A stretch of 64,000 bases of DNA from Telmatactis stephensoni (taxonomy: Eukaryota > Cnidaria > Anthozoa > Actiniaria > Isophelliidae), in the NCBI GenBank assembly GCA_029948255.1, contig JALIZF010001504.1, positions 1 through 64,000 of the forward strand. Direction: 5' to 3'. Positions 48,283 to 63,452 of this stretch are shown here, one piece after another. The translations under genes and the position numbers were made by a program. Below the pieces are notes generated by a model. The model made no database searches, was not told the DNA's origin, and was given only the letters and a program-made list of their open reading frames with translations. Positions within the stretch are counted from its first letter, which is position 1; every line of letters starts with the position of its first letter.

Positions 48283-48442
48283 CAGGGACGGATTTAGGGG
48301 AGGGGTGCAAGGGGTGCACACCCTCTCCTGAGATGACTTTGAGTCCTTTTTTTCTCAATATTTTTCCAAAATATCCTCTCGGCAGTTTCCAATTTATATG
48401 ATGGTGCACCCCCTCCTGAAGATAATCCTGGATCCGCCCCTG
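48283..48442. mobile_element. CAGGGACGGATTTAGG element, 160 bp
   Basis: Ends CAGGGACGGATTTAGGGG / CCTGGATCCGCCCCTG. Internal ATATCCTCTCGGCAGTTTCC is shared with the 61020-61060 region. Confidence 0.85.
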
Positions 48443-48883
48443 CTTATCGCAATGATTACAATGATTCCGAACAAACATTTATCAGGTCAAAAGTACAAGA
48501 ATTGAAACTTACAAAAACTTGCGCGATACCCTCGAACTGAAATCTTTGTTCAGAATCACTGGAGTGTAATTGCGATGAGGTGATTCACGGTCGACGACTT
48601 CCCCACATCGGCATCATATGCATGCCGGGACCTTTAATTTTGCAACTTTGCGCTCAATTATTAATTTCAGTCAAGTTTCATTTACAAGTTAATTGAGATG
48701 GTCCAAATTTCTACGTAACACATATTATATTTGTAACTATTGTGGCTCAAAGCGTTACGAGAATGCCCTGCAAGCAGATCATTTCTAATCCAGATCTGCA
48801 TTCAGAGTATGGCATTAACTGCAAGGATCTCGATTGGCCGTATATATTTTCAGTACCTTAACGTGACGGTATCGTTACGCGTA

Positions 48884-49015
48884 TAGAGCAGATTTCGTAT
48901 GAGTGTGAAACGGACCGCGCCGTGCCGTGCCGTGTTGTCTATATATAAAAACATTCGAAATTCATGCCGTAACCGTGCGGTGCCGTTTTCACAGTAATAG
49001 GACCGGAAATCGACT
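48884..49015. mobile_element. MITE family B copy
   Basis: GAGCAGATTTCGTATGAGTG, GTGCCGTGTTG, AACATTCGAAATTCATGCCG, degraded right end. Confidence 0.8.
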
Positions 49016-49555
49016 CTATCGCATCGTGTGTATACTTCGTTTTCCCGCTCAATCGAAATTATTTGTGTGCAAATTTTCCGTGCCATGACTCTTTGACAGC
49101 TTTTGAACCCATCAACAAAATTTGCGCGATACATATCAGAGCCAAAATAAGTTTCAAATGAGTTTATTGATTGAAGATTTAGATTAGTGAATAGACCATA
49201 AAAATCCATTGCATGTCCGTATCTATATATAACCATATTTTTTATCAGTATACAAAATATTTGCCCTATAAATCGTTACAAAAGCAATGCATTGCAGATA
49301 AAATAAATTACAATTCCGAAAGCAGTGATGAAATACATACTTATTTATAATCTCTTTCTGACCGGACTTAACTTCCTGAAGGACTGCCAAAATAGGCGAA
49401 AATTGCTTAACGAATTTTGAATTAAGATAAATAGCCTTTTAGCAAGCAAGCCTGTACCGGCCAATACAGATTTAATACTTTAAGTCATCAAGAAGGGCAA
49501 ACTCTAAATGTATATGTGTATTTTTACAATCAAATTTGATACAAATATAGAAAGC

Positions 49556-52382
49556 TTAGGAATCTTCTTGGCTTTCATCGACAGTTCCAGCGCTTGGGGG
49601 TTCTGCTTCCTTGTCTCCCGGCGTTTCGTCGGGCGTTGCTTCCGCTTGTGGCTTTTCTGAGTCTGCTTCAGATTTAGGCGTATCTGCAGTAATCTCGGCC
49701 GTTATTTCCTCGATTTTTCGTTTTTGTTCGGCAGCTCTGGCCATAGCTTCATTTTGCTGAACTTGTCGAATTTCTTCGTCTAGTTTGCCGTAGATTTGTT
49801 GTCGTTTGGTTACAACTTCTTTAATTATTGCTACAGAAAAAAACGTGACAATAACGTTTAGCACAGTTGTGAGATGGAGCACTTTTGTTCTGTTCTATGG
49901 CAAACGCATTTGTGACAAGAAATTTGGTCAAATCTCATCTACACGAGCAAAATCTATTTGTCAAAGAAAATTTATGTGGAAGGGTATTGACACATGAAGG
50001 GTTCTGCTCCCAAGGAACACTCCTCAAGCAAAGCTCCTTCATATGTACCAAAGATTTTATGTTTTAAATCCTTCCTCAAGAGCAGAATAGACCCTGCGAA
50101 ATGCTCTATAATATCAAAACTGTTAAATATTTTGGAGCATTATCTGGCAGTGTATAAATTTTTGTGTGCAAAGTGACCGTAGAGCAAAGTCCTTTGTGTG
50201 TACTAGCCCTAACGTATCTGGGATACCACTGGTCCCATCAGGACAGATGCAGAGTATAAGAAGTATAAAATTACGAATGATCAGAAAGGTACTTACAATC
50301 TAAGAGGAATCTTGCAGCCATAGCTTGATTCAGGTTATCGTCTACTTTTTCCATTAGCCATGGCATGAAATACGTTTCAACATCTATGGAAAAGACAGAA
50401 TCCATTTAATAATAATCTGCTATAATTTACTTTCTCTGTTAATGAGGGTGTGACAACAGAGATTGACCCCCCTCCCCTCCCCCCATGTTAATCTGCAACA
50501 TCTGGAGACCACCTGATTATATTTTGTTTGAATTGCATACCTCTCTCCACAGGATCATAGAAGTATCCATTTTCATTGAGTGTGCCAAACACAGAAGGCA
50601 CTAAATCAGCCAAGTAACTCTATAAGAAATGAAAATAATGTCATTATTGCACTGAAACCACTCTTCAGAATTATAAGACTTAAAATGAGCAATTTGTCAC
50701 CCTCTTCTCACCTGGGCAAAGGCCCGAGCAGCAATCTTTTCTCCAGTTTCCTTTTCCTTGCGTAAGACATCAGCTTGTTGTCTCATACGTCTTTCTTTCT
50801 CTTCTCTATGTCGTCGTTCTTGTTCTTCTAGCCTCTGTGTTTCTACAAGTTCTGCATTACGTAGCTCTTCGAATCGTCTTTGTTGAGCTCTGAGATTTGC
50901 AAGCTCTTCTTCTTCCATGACTTCCAGGAGAGCTTGTTCGACAGTCTTTCCAACGAGGACTTCAAGGATTGGTTTGACTTCAATGTCAAAATCAAACAAC
51001 TAAAAGCAAAATGAAAGAAGGCATGATCAGCATTAAGCCCAGCAAGTGTACAAGGTTGAAAAATCTTGTCACTACAGAAGTCACCAAATTTTTTACTTGG
51101 AGGGAAAAGATAGAAGCTAAACAAAAATGATTGATGTACCTCTCCTTCCAAGATTTGAGTTGCAACATCTACACCAGTCTTTGCAGGGATGAACAGAGGT
51201 GAGGGTGGTCTGTCCAAGAAAGCATCTGTTTGTGTTTCTACTTCAGCTTCCTCTACTCTATCACTTAGTTCTTCTAAATAAAGTTCTGTTTGTACATCAA
51301 TATGTTTTCTGCCCTCAACTGGCTCAGGTGAACGTGGTCGAAGCTGTTCCTTAGCTCTCTTTCTGGCAATGGCTCTTCTTCTCATTTCTTGTTGTCTTTG
51401 GATTTCGATTGGGTCTGGTTGTGACGACTACAAACAAATAATGTTTATTACTTCATAGAGTACTACCCAAGCCAGTATCAATATAGTAATATTACAGTCA
51501 CAATACACTCATGGCACCATGCAAAATTGAGTTTATAAATGTGTATTCCAGCACCTGATCACGTCATCTTTTTCCAAAGGTTTTATTAAGGGCGTGTGAG
51601 CAGGGAAACGCAGGTCATATGATAATTCTTATTTATTTTTCAGCTAGTGCTCTGTACATAACTATTTCCCCTCACAAAAATATACTTTAAAATGAAAATG
51701 TACTTACTGCAGGAAGAGTTCTTTGTGCATATGTGTTCCCTCTGACAATTCTTTTGTCATACATAATATTTCCATATGGCATTGGTGACTCATTTCTGCA
51801 AGTCAACATTTTTTACATTAACAAATTTCATTACATCAACAACTTACTAATAACTTGCACATTTGATAGCACCAGGGAAATTGTTTTTGATTTCCTGATA
51901 TATAAGCTTACTATTAACGACAACGCAAGAAGACAGAAATAAATTTACATAATATGTTTCTATGGTTGTTAAAAATATTGCTCAAGTATCACAATAATTA
52001 TGATTTTTGTACTATTACTCGATTTGTTAAATCTTTCAAAGTTGAAGATACCCGAAATTTCTATTCTAGGAATAAGAGGGCCCAAGAAGAAGCGAAGTAT
52101 ACAATATCATGCTCCGATGAGATGTTCTTCGACAAAGTTATTTCACCAAAGTAAATTTGATTTAGTATCCTTAATTGTCAATAACCGAAACTGGTATAAG
52201 TCTTTCCATTTGAATTGTAAGTTAGAACGATAAAACTACTGAAAGATAAGAATTAAAAGCAAGAATACTAACTGTTGAGTGAGAGGATCTCTGAATTTCT
52301 TTCGCTGTTGAACTGGTCGTGGTTGACTCGCGAATGTGTACGTCCTCGAAGGATCGCCTTTTTGTGCTACAACTGCCGCCAT
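49556..52382 (-). CDS. RSPH3: Radial spoke head protein 3 homologue (7 exons)
   Basis: Axonemal radial-spoke stalk protein that anchors the spoke and binds PKA (AKAP function in animals), needed for motile cilia. Exons, high to low: 52382-52273, 51795-51708, 51427-51140, 50999-50712, 50619-50541, 50383-50297, 49830-49556; total 1215 nt, 404 aa, phases all consistent. Diagnostic stretches: NIMYDKRIVRGNTYA, LRPRSPEPVEGRKHIDVQTE, TDAFLDRPPSPLFIPAKTG, LFDFDIEVKPILEVLVGKT, EEQERRHREEKERR (long charged helix), SYLADLVPSVF and GYFYDPVER. These run colinear with human RSPH3 in its shorter form; the N-terminal extension of the long human isoform is missing. The C-terminal tail is acidic and low complexity. 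The gene lies head-to-head with Ashwin, and the shared promoter contains an X-box, as expected for a ciliary gene. Confidence 0.95.
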
Positions 52383-52559
52383 TTTTATATTAGATTCTTC
52401 TTAAAGTGTATTTCTGTTCTTCGTTTTATATAATCCAAATATTCGTGAGAAATAACTGGTCTTTTATCGACGGAAAACTCCCTACAAGACGAAGAGTTTC
52501 TTTCAAGTGTTCTTCACCAAAACAACATGGCGTTGCTAAAGTATTATTTACACGTCACG

Positions 52560-52573
52560 GTCACCATAGTAAC
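52560..52573. promoter_or_regulatory. RFX X-box in the RSPH3/Ashwin bidirectional promoter
   Basis: GTCACCATAGTAAC fits the X-box consensus GTNRCC-NN-RGYAAC at every defined position. It sits 178 bp upstream of the RSPH3 ATG and 321 bp upstream of the Ashwin ATG. RFX factors control ciliary genes across animals, so RSPH3 is the likely target. Binding itself is inferred. Confidence 0.7.
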
Positions 52574-52893
52574 AAAATATTTCATTCTCCATAAGCCTTT
52601 TCGAAAGTACAGCTCATGTGATTGGTTTTCATTATCCAATCAAAACTATTGTAATAAATAAATTCAAAAAAAGGTAAGCGATGGGAGGGGTACTAGACTA
52701 ATTTTTGTATTAGCCTAAAATGCTTGTTTAAAATTAACAAATTATTTTGAAAGTCATCTTTTTCTTAAGATTGACAATATTTAAAATCAATTAATACTTT
52801 AAAGCTAGATTTTAGCTGCTTATTGCGAAATTACAGTTCAAGATACAAATTCGATTTCTCCCCTCCCTCCTGGTGTTTTAAATTCATTCCAAG

Positions 52894-54936
52894 ATGGCGT
52901 CCGACTCGTGCACAGATGTCCTTGACCATCCTGAAGTTTTAGATCGCGAAAATCTAATCAAATTCCTCCAAGAACGTTGTATTCCTCTCCATGAAATCAA
53001 CAGTTTAGACAAGGAACAACTAGTTTTATTATTTTATAAATATGTAGCGCCATTGCCTCAAAGACTACATCAGCTAAGACGAGCAAAACGAGAGCCTCCA
53101 AAATCAACCAAAACTGTCGAACCATCGTCAAGTGTGGATAATCAATCAAGGAAAAGGTAAGTATTTAATTCATTCTTGGTTTGGATGATGGTTGAGCCAT
53201 ACCTACCGACCTTTCGTGATTGTTGATCTGGAGCAATAGGACGTCAAAGTACTTACAAAATGAGTGAAGGTCACATGTCAATCTCTATCATCATGATCAT
53301 CACTTTATATCACATAACATGATCATCAACATCATCTGGTGTCATCGAAAGCAGTTTTCATGTGATTGGGAAAACAGTATGTTCACCACACGGCATGGTT
53401 ACAACAGGACTCAATAACAAACATTTGAAATTATTTTCCTAGTACTATAAAAAAATTGCATTGTATGCACATCAGGGGGCAAAGGTCCTTGCAAGGCCAC
53501 AAACGTTATATACAATATAGTATGCAATGAATGTGATCAGAAGTACATAGGAGAAACGGCAAGAAACACTTACAGCAGAGGAAAAGAACACCTTAAAGAT
53601 CTAGAGAACAAGAATGGAAATTCTGTATTATGGAGGCATGCCAAAGAAAAACACCGATCGAATATACCGAAGTATACTTGTAATGTGGTAAAGTCATTTC
53701 ATCACGATGCATTACTTAGACAAGTCAGCGAAGCTGTTCAAATAAATAGAGGAGAACCAAAGATCAATAACAAGAGCGAATGGAACTTTGTAAACATTCC
53801 GCGCGCTAAGATAGACTAAGACAGTTAGTGCGCGCACTTATGTTGACATGCGTGATCGTTTCAAAACATTGTAAACTGTGGATTGAAAAGGGAATAAATC
53901 TGAAACTAGTCTCCACAAAATGGACTTGTTTGTACGTTTGTGACTTGTAACAAAGGGTTTTTAAAAACCTAAGACACATATATAAATTTATAAAAAAATT
54001 CTTCTTGCAGAATCAATATTTTTTGGGTTTTTATGATTTCAGGCTTCATCTTCTCGACCATAAAGTCTCAAAAGTCAAAATCCCAAAATCAGACTTAGAG
54101 CATGTTTTAATCAATAATGGTCCTTCAAAGAAGCAATCAGAGAAGAACCATGAATCAAGTACTGTAACAAAACCAAAGCAAAGTGTGGAAGTAAAGTCTA
54201 AACCTGTGAAGCTTAATAGAAAGTCACTCAACTTGGATCTGAGTTCATCAGGGAACTCCAGCAATCAAGTAAAGAATAATAAACACGTGAGTTATCAAGG
54301 GAAGAGCAACCATCAGTTGGAAAACTCTCAAAAACAGGTAATTTATAAGATTGTAGGCTGATATCTGATCACTGATGTCAGAGGTTTCAACCTAATGTAG
54401 AACATTCTTTCTTTTTTTGTTTTGTTTTGAGATGGTGGAGGAATTGTACAGAGGTGGTCATTGTAGAGAAGTGGTCATTGTACAGATCTATGTGGTCATT
54501 GTACAGTGGTGGTCGTTGTACAGAGGTGGTCATTGTATAGAGATGGTCATTGTTGTTGTTGTAGCTTGCTTTATTTGCATGACTTATTTGATTACAAGTA
54601 TTGCAAAAGCTATTTTTTTTCATTGTACAGAGGTGGTCATTGTACAGTGGTGGTCATTGTAAAGAGGTGGTCATTGTACAGAGGTGTTCAATCATTGTAC
54701 AGTGGTGGTGGTCATTGTACAGAGGTGATCATTGTACAGAGGTGGTCATTGTACAGAGACGTGTTCAATCATTGTACACAGGGGTGATCTTTAGTGAATG
54801 TTTAGTAATCTTTAGTAAAGAAACTGATGGGTCCATGATTGACTCTTTTTAGGTCTCCAAGTCAAGTAACTCTCCAACAGATGATGTTAAAGAAACAAAA
54901 AAGAAATTTCAGAAAATTGCCATATCATGGCCATAA
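52894..54936 (+). CDS. ashwin: Ashwin homologue (3 exons)
   Basis: Ashwin (human C2orf49) is a small nuclear protein linked to the tRNA-ligase/RNA-processing complex and, in Xenopus, to cell survival and axis formation. Exons: 52894-53156, 54043-54337, 54853-54936; total 642 nt, 213 aa (human 232 aa). The N-terminus holds the conserved block (HPEVLDRENLIKFLQE, DKEQLVLLFYKYVAPLPQR) that parallels human HPELL...YVQHAIPLPQR. The middle is Ser/Lys-rich and unordered. The last residues, KKFQKIAISWP, match the human ending IQHVTWP, which confirms the short third exon. Intron 1 contains a Penelope endonuclease remnant and intron 2 a minisatellite. Confidence 0.88.
53451..53819 (+). mobile_element. 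Penelope-like element remnant: GIY-YIG endonuclease end
   Basis: An open frame without ATG (about 122 codons, stop at 53817) encodes a GIY-YIG nuclease: cysteine-rich start (KNCIVCTSGGKGPC), NVIYNIVCNECDQKYIGET with the paired tyrosine motifs, then arginine and histidine in TYSRGKEHL. Canonical Penelope-like retroelements carry this domain after the reverse transcriptase. No reverse transcriptase is readable upstream, so this is a 5'-truncated copy in intron 1 of Ashwin. The frame is still intact, which suggests a fairly recent insertion. Confidence 0.8.
54437..54785 (+). repeat. Minisatellite, about 17-18-bp unit
   Basis: GAGGTGGTCATTGTACA units, split by about 80 bp of unrelated sequence, in Ashwin intron 2. 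Confidence 0.95.
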
Positions 54937-55282
54937 ACAGGTTGACTGTGTTAAATATCCTCCAAAGTGACAACCAAATATTGTACAATTACCAAGATTT
55001 TTATTGCTCTTTATTATTACAAAATGAAATTGTAAAAACAATTTTAGCATTTGATATGAAGAAGACAAAATGGGACCACAGCAATCAAATTGGCTCTTGG
55101 CTCATATGTCTTTTCTCGAAAATTTTCCCCATAATTTATATATAGGCATCATATTTGTTCAATCACCAACATATTCTCTTAGCTAACTGGACTGCAAAAC
55201 CAACAGTTGCTACAATAAATTTTTCTTTAGAATAGTATCAAATTTCTGTATTTACTCTTTAACTTATGAATTTCAAGCTGTA

Positions 55283-55288
55283 AATAAA
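55283..55288 (+). promoter_or_regulatory. Probable poly(A) signal of Ashwin
   Basis: AATAAA about 350 bp after the Ashwin stop, in AT-rich non-coding sequence. Another AATAAA lies near 55216, so the true site could be either. Confidence 0.45.
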
Positions 55289-55414
55289 GTATTTTAGTCA
55301 AAGATTGTCAGATTTTTTGTATTCAGTTTGCTCTGCCAATGCTCACTCTTCAAAAAGGTTATTAGAAGTTCTGTTCTTGTTACGAAAAAATTCCAGAGTA
55401 AATATCATGTTCTT

Positions 55415-55747
55415 AGGAGCTGTTTATATGGAAGTGAGCCAGCCCAGTAAGCGGACTGACTTCTTTTTTTTTCTTTTCCCTGGGGGACAAAGCAGGGGCA
55501 TATCCAGAATATTTCAAAGGGGGGGGGGGGGGGGGGGGGGTCACACTTTCCATTTTCCACCAAAGGGGGGTCACACTTCCAATTTCTCAATCTTTCTCCA
55601 GTCATTCTTTTATTTCTATCATCTTTTTGTTTTCAAAGGGGAGTCACGGGCACCCTGGGACCCCCCCCCCCCGGATACGCCCCTGCAAAGAACTAAGAAA
55701 GTCAGCTCACTTACTGGGCTGGCTCACCTCCATATAAACAGCCCCTT
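55415..55747. mobile_element. Foldback element (GGAGCTGTTTATATGGA) hosting a nested insertion
   Basis: Arms AGGAGCTGTTTATATGGAAG...CCAGCCCAGTAAG and complement. The centre is occupied by the 55493-55685 element. Confidence 0.85.
55493..55685. mobile_element. CAGGGGCATATCCAG element, 193 bp, nested
   Basis: Ends CAGGGGCATATCCAG / CCGGATACGCCCCTG with target duplication CAAAG (55488-55492, 55686-55690). Contains a 23-bp poly-G run. Confidence 0.9.
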
Positions 55748-55965
55748 AGATATTCCAGATGGTTTACAATGATAAAAAAAAGATGCATAAAAAGTAAAAT
55801 AGTCATGGAAAGTAAAAATCATAAACAAGGTCCATAATGACCCTGCATGACTTGCTCTAGTGGGAAGAGATGGGAAAATCATGTGAAGGAGGAGGAGGGA
55901 AAGGAAGGAAGAGCTCCCTTGTTGAGTCCTCAGCTCGTGTTGGAAATAAGTAAGCGCGCTGACAT

Positions 55966-56113
55966 AGAGCAGATTTCGTATGAGTGTGAAGCGGACCGCG
56001 CCGTGCCGTAACCGTGTCAGTGCCGTGATCTCTATAAAAACATTCGAAATTCCTGCCGTAGCCGTGCCGTGACCGTGCGGTGCCGTTTTCTCAGTCATAC
56101 GAAATCTACTCTA
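55966..56113. mobile_element. MITE family B, best-preserved copy
   Basis: AGAGCAGATTTCGTATGAGT and complement, with CCGTGCCGTAACCGTG core; 148 bp. About 375 bp upstream of the 203-aa ORF. Confidence 0.9.
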
Positions 56114-56487
56114 TGCAACTTTCGTATATTTATAATTTTAGCGCGCGCACTAAACGGCAGAAGAGCACCGAGCAGTGAATGGGCTCGCAGTGTCACAAAT
56201 TTTTGGCGCGTGGTTTTGCCCTTGGTTTTTCCTTTGTTCATTTTCTATGTGTATGGAGCTCCGCTTTCGAGGATCTTTGTCCCGCGAAGAGCTCCGCTAT
56301 GATTTTGTTAAAAAGGAAAAAATAAAAAAATAAAAAATTCATCGCGCGCAACGGAAGTCGAGAAGGCCGCGCGTGCGCGTTGACGAAAACTTCAAATTAA
56401 ATTTCACAGCGCGCGCGCTAAACCGTTTGCAAACCACCAAACCGACTATCAAATCTTAGAAGTTTTTTTAAACTGTAAGAAGAAAAA

Positions 56488-57099
56488 ATGAGCCACAAAA
56501 CTCCGAGCCCAATCCTTCAAAGCCCTGAAGACTTTAGTAGACACATGAATAAAATCAAAGTGGCCAACCATACACCCGAACCTCAATGGAAACTTGCAGA
56601 AGAGCCAGTTCAGTCAACTTTTATCGCAGTGGTCGAGCCTCATCGAAGCCAAAGCTATCCAGGAACATGTCCTAACTGTCAGAAAAAAGGCTTCTTTAAA
56701 AAGATGTTTTCCAGTCTGGTTGAGCGCTGGATGCTGGAGATTAAACTTAAGCATTATAAAATTGCTTACACCAAGTCAATCCATCCGCTGAATGTTTTGA
56801 AGAAGCATTTCACTCAAGTCGGAGTTTCTCCCAACGCTGTTTTGAAATTTCTTCCGAACGAGCTATCTATGCTGAACAGTGCGCAGTTAAAACAGCTGAA
56901 GAGCGCATTACAAAGCCTTGTGGAAATGACGACGAAAGTGTTAGAGGTTGAGCAGGAAGAGAAGTTTTTGCTAAGCAACAATCAGCAATCATTAAAGAAG
57001 CAGTCTTTGGAGTTAGAGACTTTAGCAAAGGAAATAATGAAACCGTACACCAATATTCATCCATTCTGTGAAGAACTTGCACGACTGATGTTGGCGTAG
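56488..57099 (+). CDS. Intronless 203-aa protein, not recognised
   Basis: An uninterrupted frame from ATG to TAG, preceded by an AT-rich leader and followed by AATAAA at 57497. Composition is coding-like: few low-complexity runs, Lys/Leu-rich. It has a CPNC pair near residue 70 followed by a basic GFFKKMF stretch, a hydrophobic block around residues 78-125, and leucine/glutamine-rich helices that may form a coiled coil (about 130-190). No transmembrane segment or signal peptide is obvious and I cannot assign a family. It could be a lineage-specific gene or a retrocopy. The presumed 3' UTR contains a MITE at 57115-57366. Confidence 0.6.
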   Translation: MSHKTPSPILQSPEDFSRHMNKIKVANHTPEPQWKLAEEPVQSTFIAVVEPHRSQSYPGTCPNCQKKGFFKKMFSSLVERWMLEIKLKHYKIAYTKSIHPLNVLKKHFTQVGVSPNAVLKFLPNELSMLNSAQLKQLKSALQSLVEMTTKVLEVEQEEKFLLSNNQQSLKKQSLELETLAKEIMKPYTNIHPFCEELARLMLA

Positions 57100-57114
57100 T
57101 TATTGGTCTTAAGG

Positions 57115-57366
57115 CACTGACACACGGTGCAACATTTCTTGAAACATTTGCTGAAACATCGCGCGCAACACAATGTTGCAGCATGTGTTCACCCATTCCA
57201 GTGTTTCGCGAAACGTTGCGCGCAACAGCCGCAGAAGTAGGATCGAGTTCTACTGCAACTGTCCAGAACTGTTGTGCGCAACATTGCACGAGATATTTTA
57301 GTGCAACCGTGTTGCGCGCGGTGTTTCAGCAAATGTTTCGGGAAAAGTTGCACCGTGTGTCCGAGC
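57115..57366. mobile_element. MITE family F, long copy
   Basis: GACACACGGTGCAACATTTC ... AAGTTGCACCGTGTGTC, with internal GCGCGCAACA repeats; likely within the 3' UTR of the 203-aa gene. Confidence 0.85.
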
Positions 57367-57496
57367 CTTTATTATTTTGGTAAACGAACAACAAAGAAAG
57401 AACATCATGAAAATGTACGAGATTTAGCTTGGAATGTAAATTTGTTTGCTTTACGTTTCTGTACAAAACTATTTTCAATCAATCCTTGTGTGGAAG

Positions 57497-57502
57497 AATA
57501 AA
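57497..57502 (+). promoter_or_regulatory. Possible poly(A) signal of the 203-aa gene
   Basis: AATAAA about 400 bp downstream of the stop, just past a MITE that would lie in the 3' UTR. Confidence 0.4.
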
Positions 57503-57560
57503 AGCGTTTCTACTTGCGTTGGTTGTTGAACCCGCCAGTAATATCAAATCAGATACATAC

Positions 57561-57748
57561 CAGGGGCGTACCGAGGGGGGAGGGGGTCCCAGGGATTCCC
57601 TCCCCCACCCCCCCCCCCCCCCCTTTGCAACCCAACCCCCTTTTCAACCAAAAATTTTTAATAATGAGTTTATAATCGCTGAAATAAGTAAACACATTCA
57701 CGGATCTAGAGCCCCTCCCCTCTTACAAAACTCCTGGGTACTCCCCTG
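57561..57748. mobile_element. CAGGGGCGTACCGAG element, 188 bp
   Basis: Ends CAGGGGCGTACCGAG / CTGGGTACTCCCCTG; C-rich core. No clean target duplication. Confidence 0.75.
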
Positions 57749-58136
57749 AATACAGTGCACGCATGCAGCAAATCGTTCATAAGACAAGTGTGCGACTCAT
57801 GCTATTGCACAAAATAGCACCAGTTAAGGCTTAAAAACGCGATGTAACTTCTTCTATGACAGCTAGGCACACGGACAATCGCACAGTCGGTCCACCGCTG
57901 TAATGTTGTACTTAACGCATCAGAAAAAGTTGTAGAATTAGATATAACTCAATCAACAATCGACAACTGTTTAGTTGTAGTGGTTGAGACATAGTACAAT
58001 CCATGTGCTGCCAGTAATATTGCAGAAAAAGTTGCGAGAAAAGTTGCAATCATTATGTCCCGACGTTAAGTTTCTATTTGAGAGATTAGATTAAAAAATC
58101 GCGCAAAAGTGCAAGCCCGATGAAACGCACTACTTT

Positions 58137-58350
58137 GTTAGAAAAATTGCACCGGGTCTCAACTCCTACACCAGCCCTACACGCAGATACGCGCAACATT
58201 ATATGCCATCGCTGCAGAATTCTACTTCTACTGTTGTGGAGTTCTGCAACCATGCTGCAACTTTACGCGCAACTGAAAGTAATCGACACATGATGTTGCA
58301 AATGCTGTTGCGCGCATCTTTGCTAGAAAAGTTGTATCGTACTGTGAAAC
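58137..58350. mobile_element. MITE family F, degraded copy
   Basis: ATTGCACCGGGTCTCAACTC ... GAAAAGTTGTATCGTACTGT, with GCTGCAACTTTACGCGCAAC inside. Confidence 0.6.
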
Positions 58351-58944
58351 GGGCCGTGACTTGGCCCGGCACCCAAAAAGCTCTCAAACTGTTCATTCCC
58401 TATAGCTTCCTTAGCGCTCAATACTTACGGCTGAGGGGGAATTGAAAAAGCCGTCGTCAATGCTTCAGTCCCCTCGGCTTCAGACCGCGAGCGTTGTCTA
58501 CCTAAGAAGGCTACTCACTTTCTTGTTATTGAGAGATCAGAAAAACCGCAGCAGGGGACACCGTCACGGCTCAGTACAAATGCATGAGCGAACTCATGAA
58601 CATATGACTCCAAATTGCATGACTGAAAATCTCTTCACGTCATTACTTCGTCACACCTCGATTGAAGCACGATTTCGTGATTTTGACACATCGTACGGAA
58701 CTTGACATGACACAGTCACGGATATAGTATGGTGAAAACAATGAGTTGTTTCCAGACCACACGCATATCACAAACTCTGTTATACGTATCTAAATATTGG
58801 AATACCCGGATGAACTTGATAGTGATGACGTCACAGAAGACTCTAGACTGCTCACAGTCTAGATCGTCTAGATTTAGCAGTTAATCAAAATAAAGAAATA
58901 TTGGATATGTGAAATAGAAAAGGAAAAAGTTATTATAACATTAA
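58351..58944. other. Upstream region of the CLIC-like gene, nothing recognised
   Basis: No trusted reading frame or repeat. Confidence 0.35.
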
Positions 58945-59034
58945 GCTTTTCAAATGCAACGTCACGCAGTATGTTCTAGTAAACATATGACGTCACTGAG
59001 TACTCCATCCATGGCAAATACACGGCTGGACAAA
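58945..59034 (+). repeat. Direct repeat, copy 1 (upstream of the CLIC-like exon 1)
   Basis: Near-identical to 60258-60343 (both begin AAGCTTTTCAAATGCAACGT and continue to ACACGGCTG). The two copies lie in the same orientation 1.3 kb apart and bracket the first exon. Confidence 0.85.
58988..58995. promoter_or_regulatory. CRE/ATF palindrome upstream of the CLIC-like gene
   Basis: TGACGTCA, 137 bp before the ATG. It lies inside an 88-bp segment that is repeated in intron 1 (60258-60343), where the CRE is kept at 60302-60309. Function is inferred from position only. Confidence 0.4.
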
Positions 59035-59131
59035 ATTTGCATTTGACAAGTACAATAGAACAGTTAGGCAAGAAACCTCTGCGTCGATACACCAATTTTC
59101 TTAAACGTTGTAGAAGAGCTTCAATCTAAAA

Positions 59132-63452
<4,321 letters not shown>

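Noticed and set aside
54387..54852. Repetitive VVIVQRW-type ORFs
   Set aside because: Translation of the 17-18-bp minisatellite in Ashwin intron 2.
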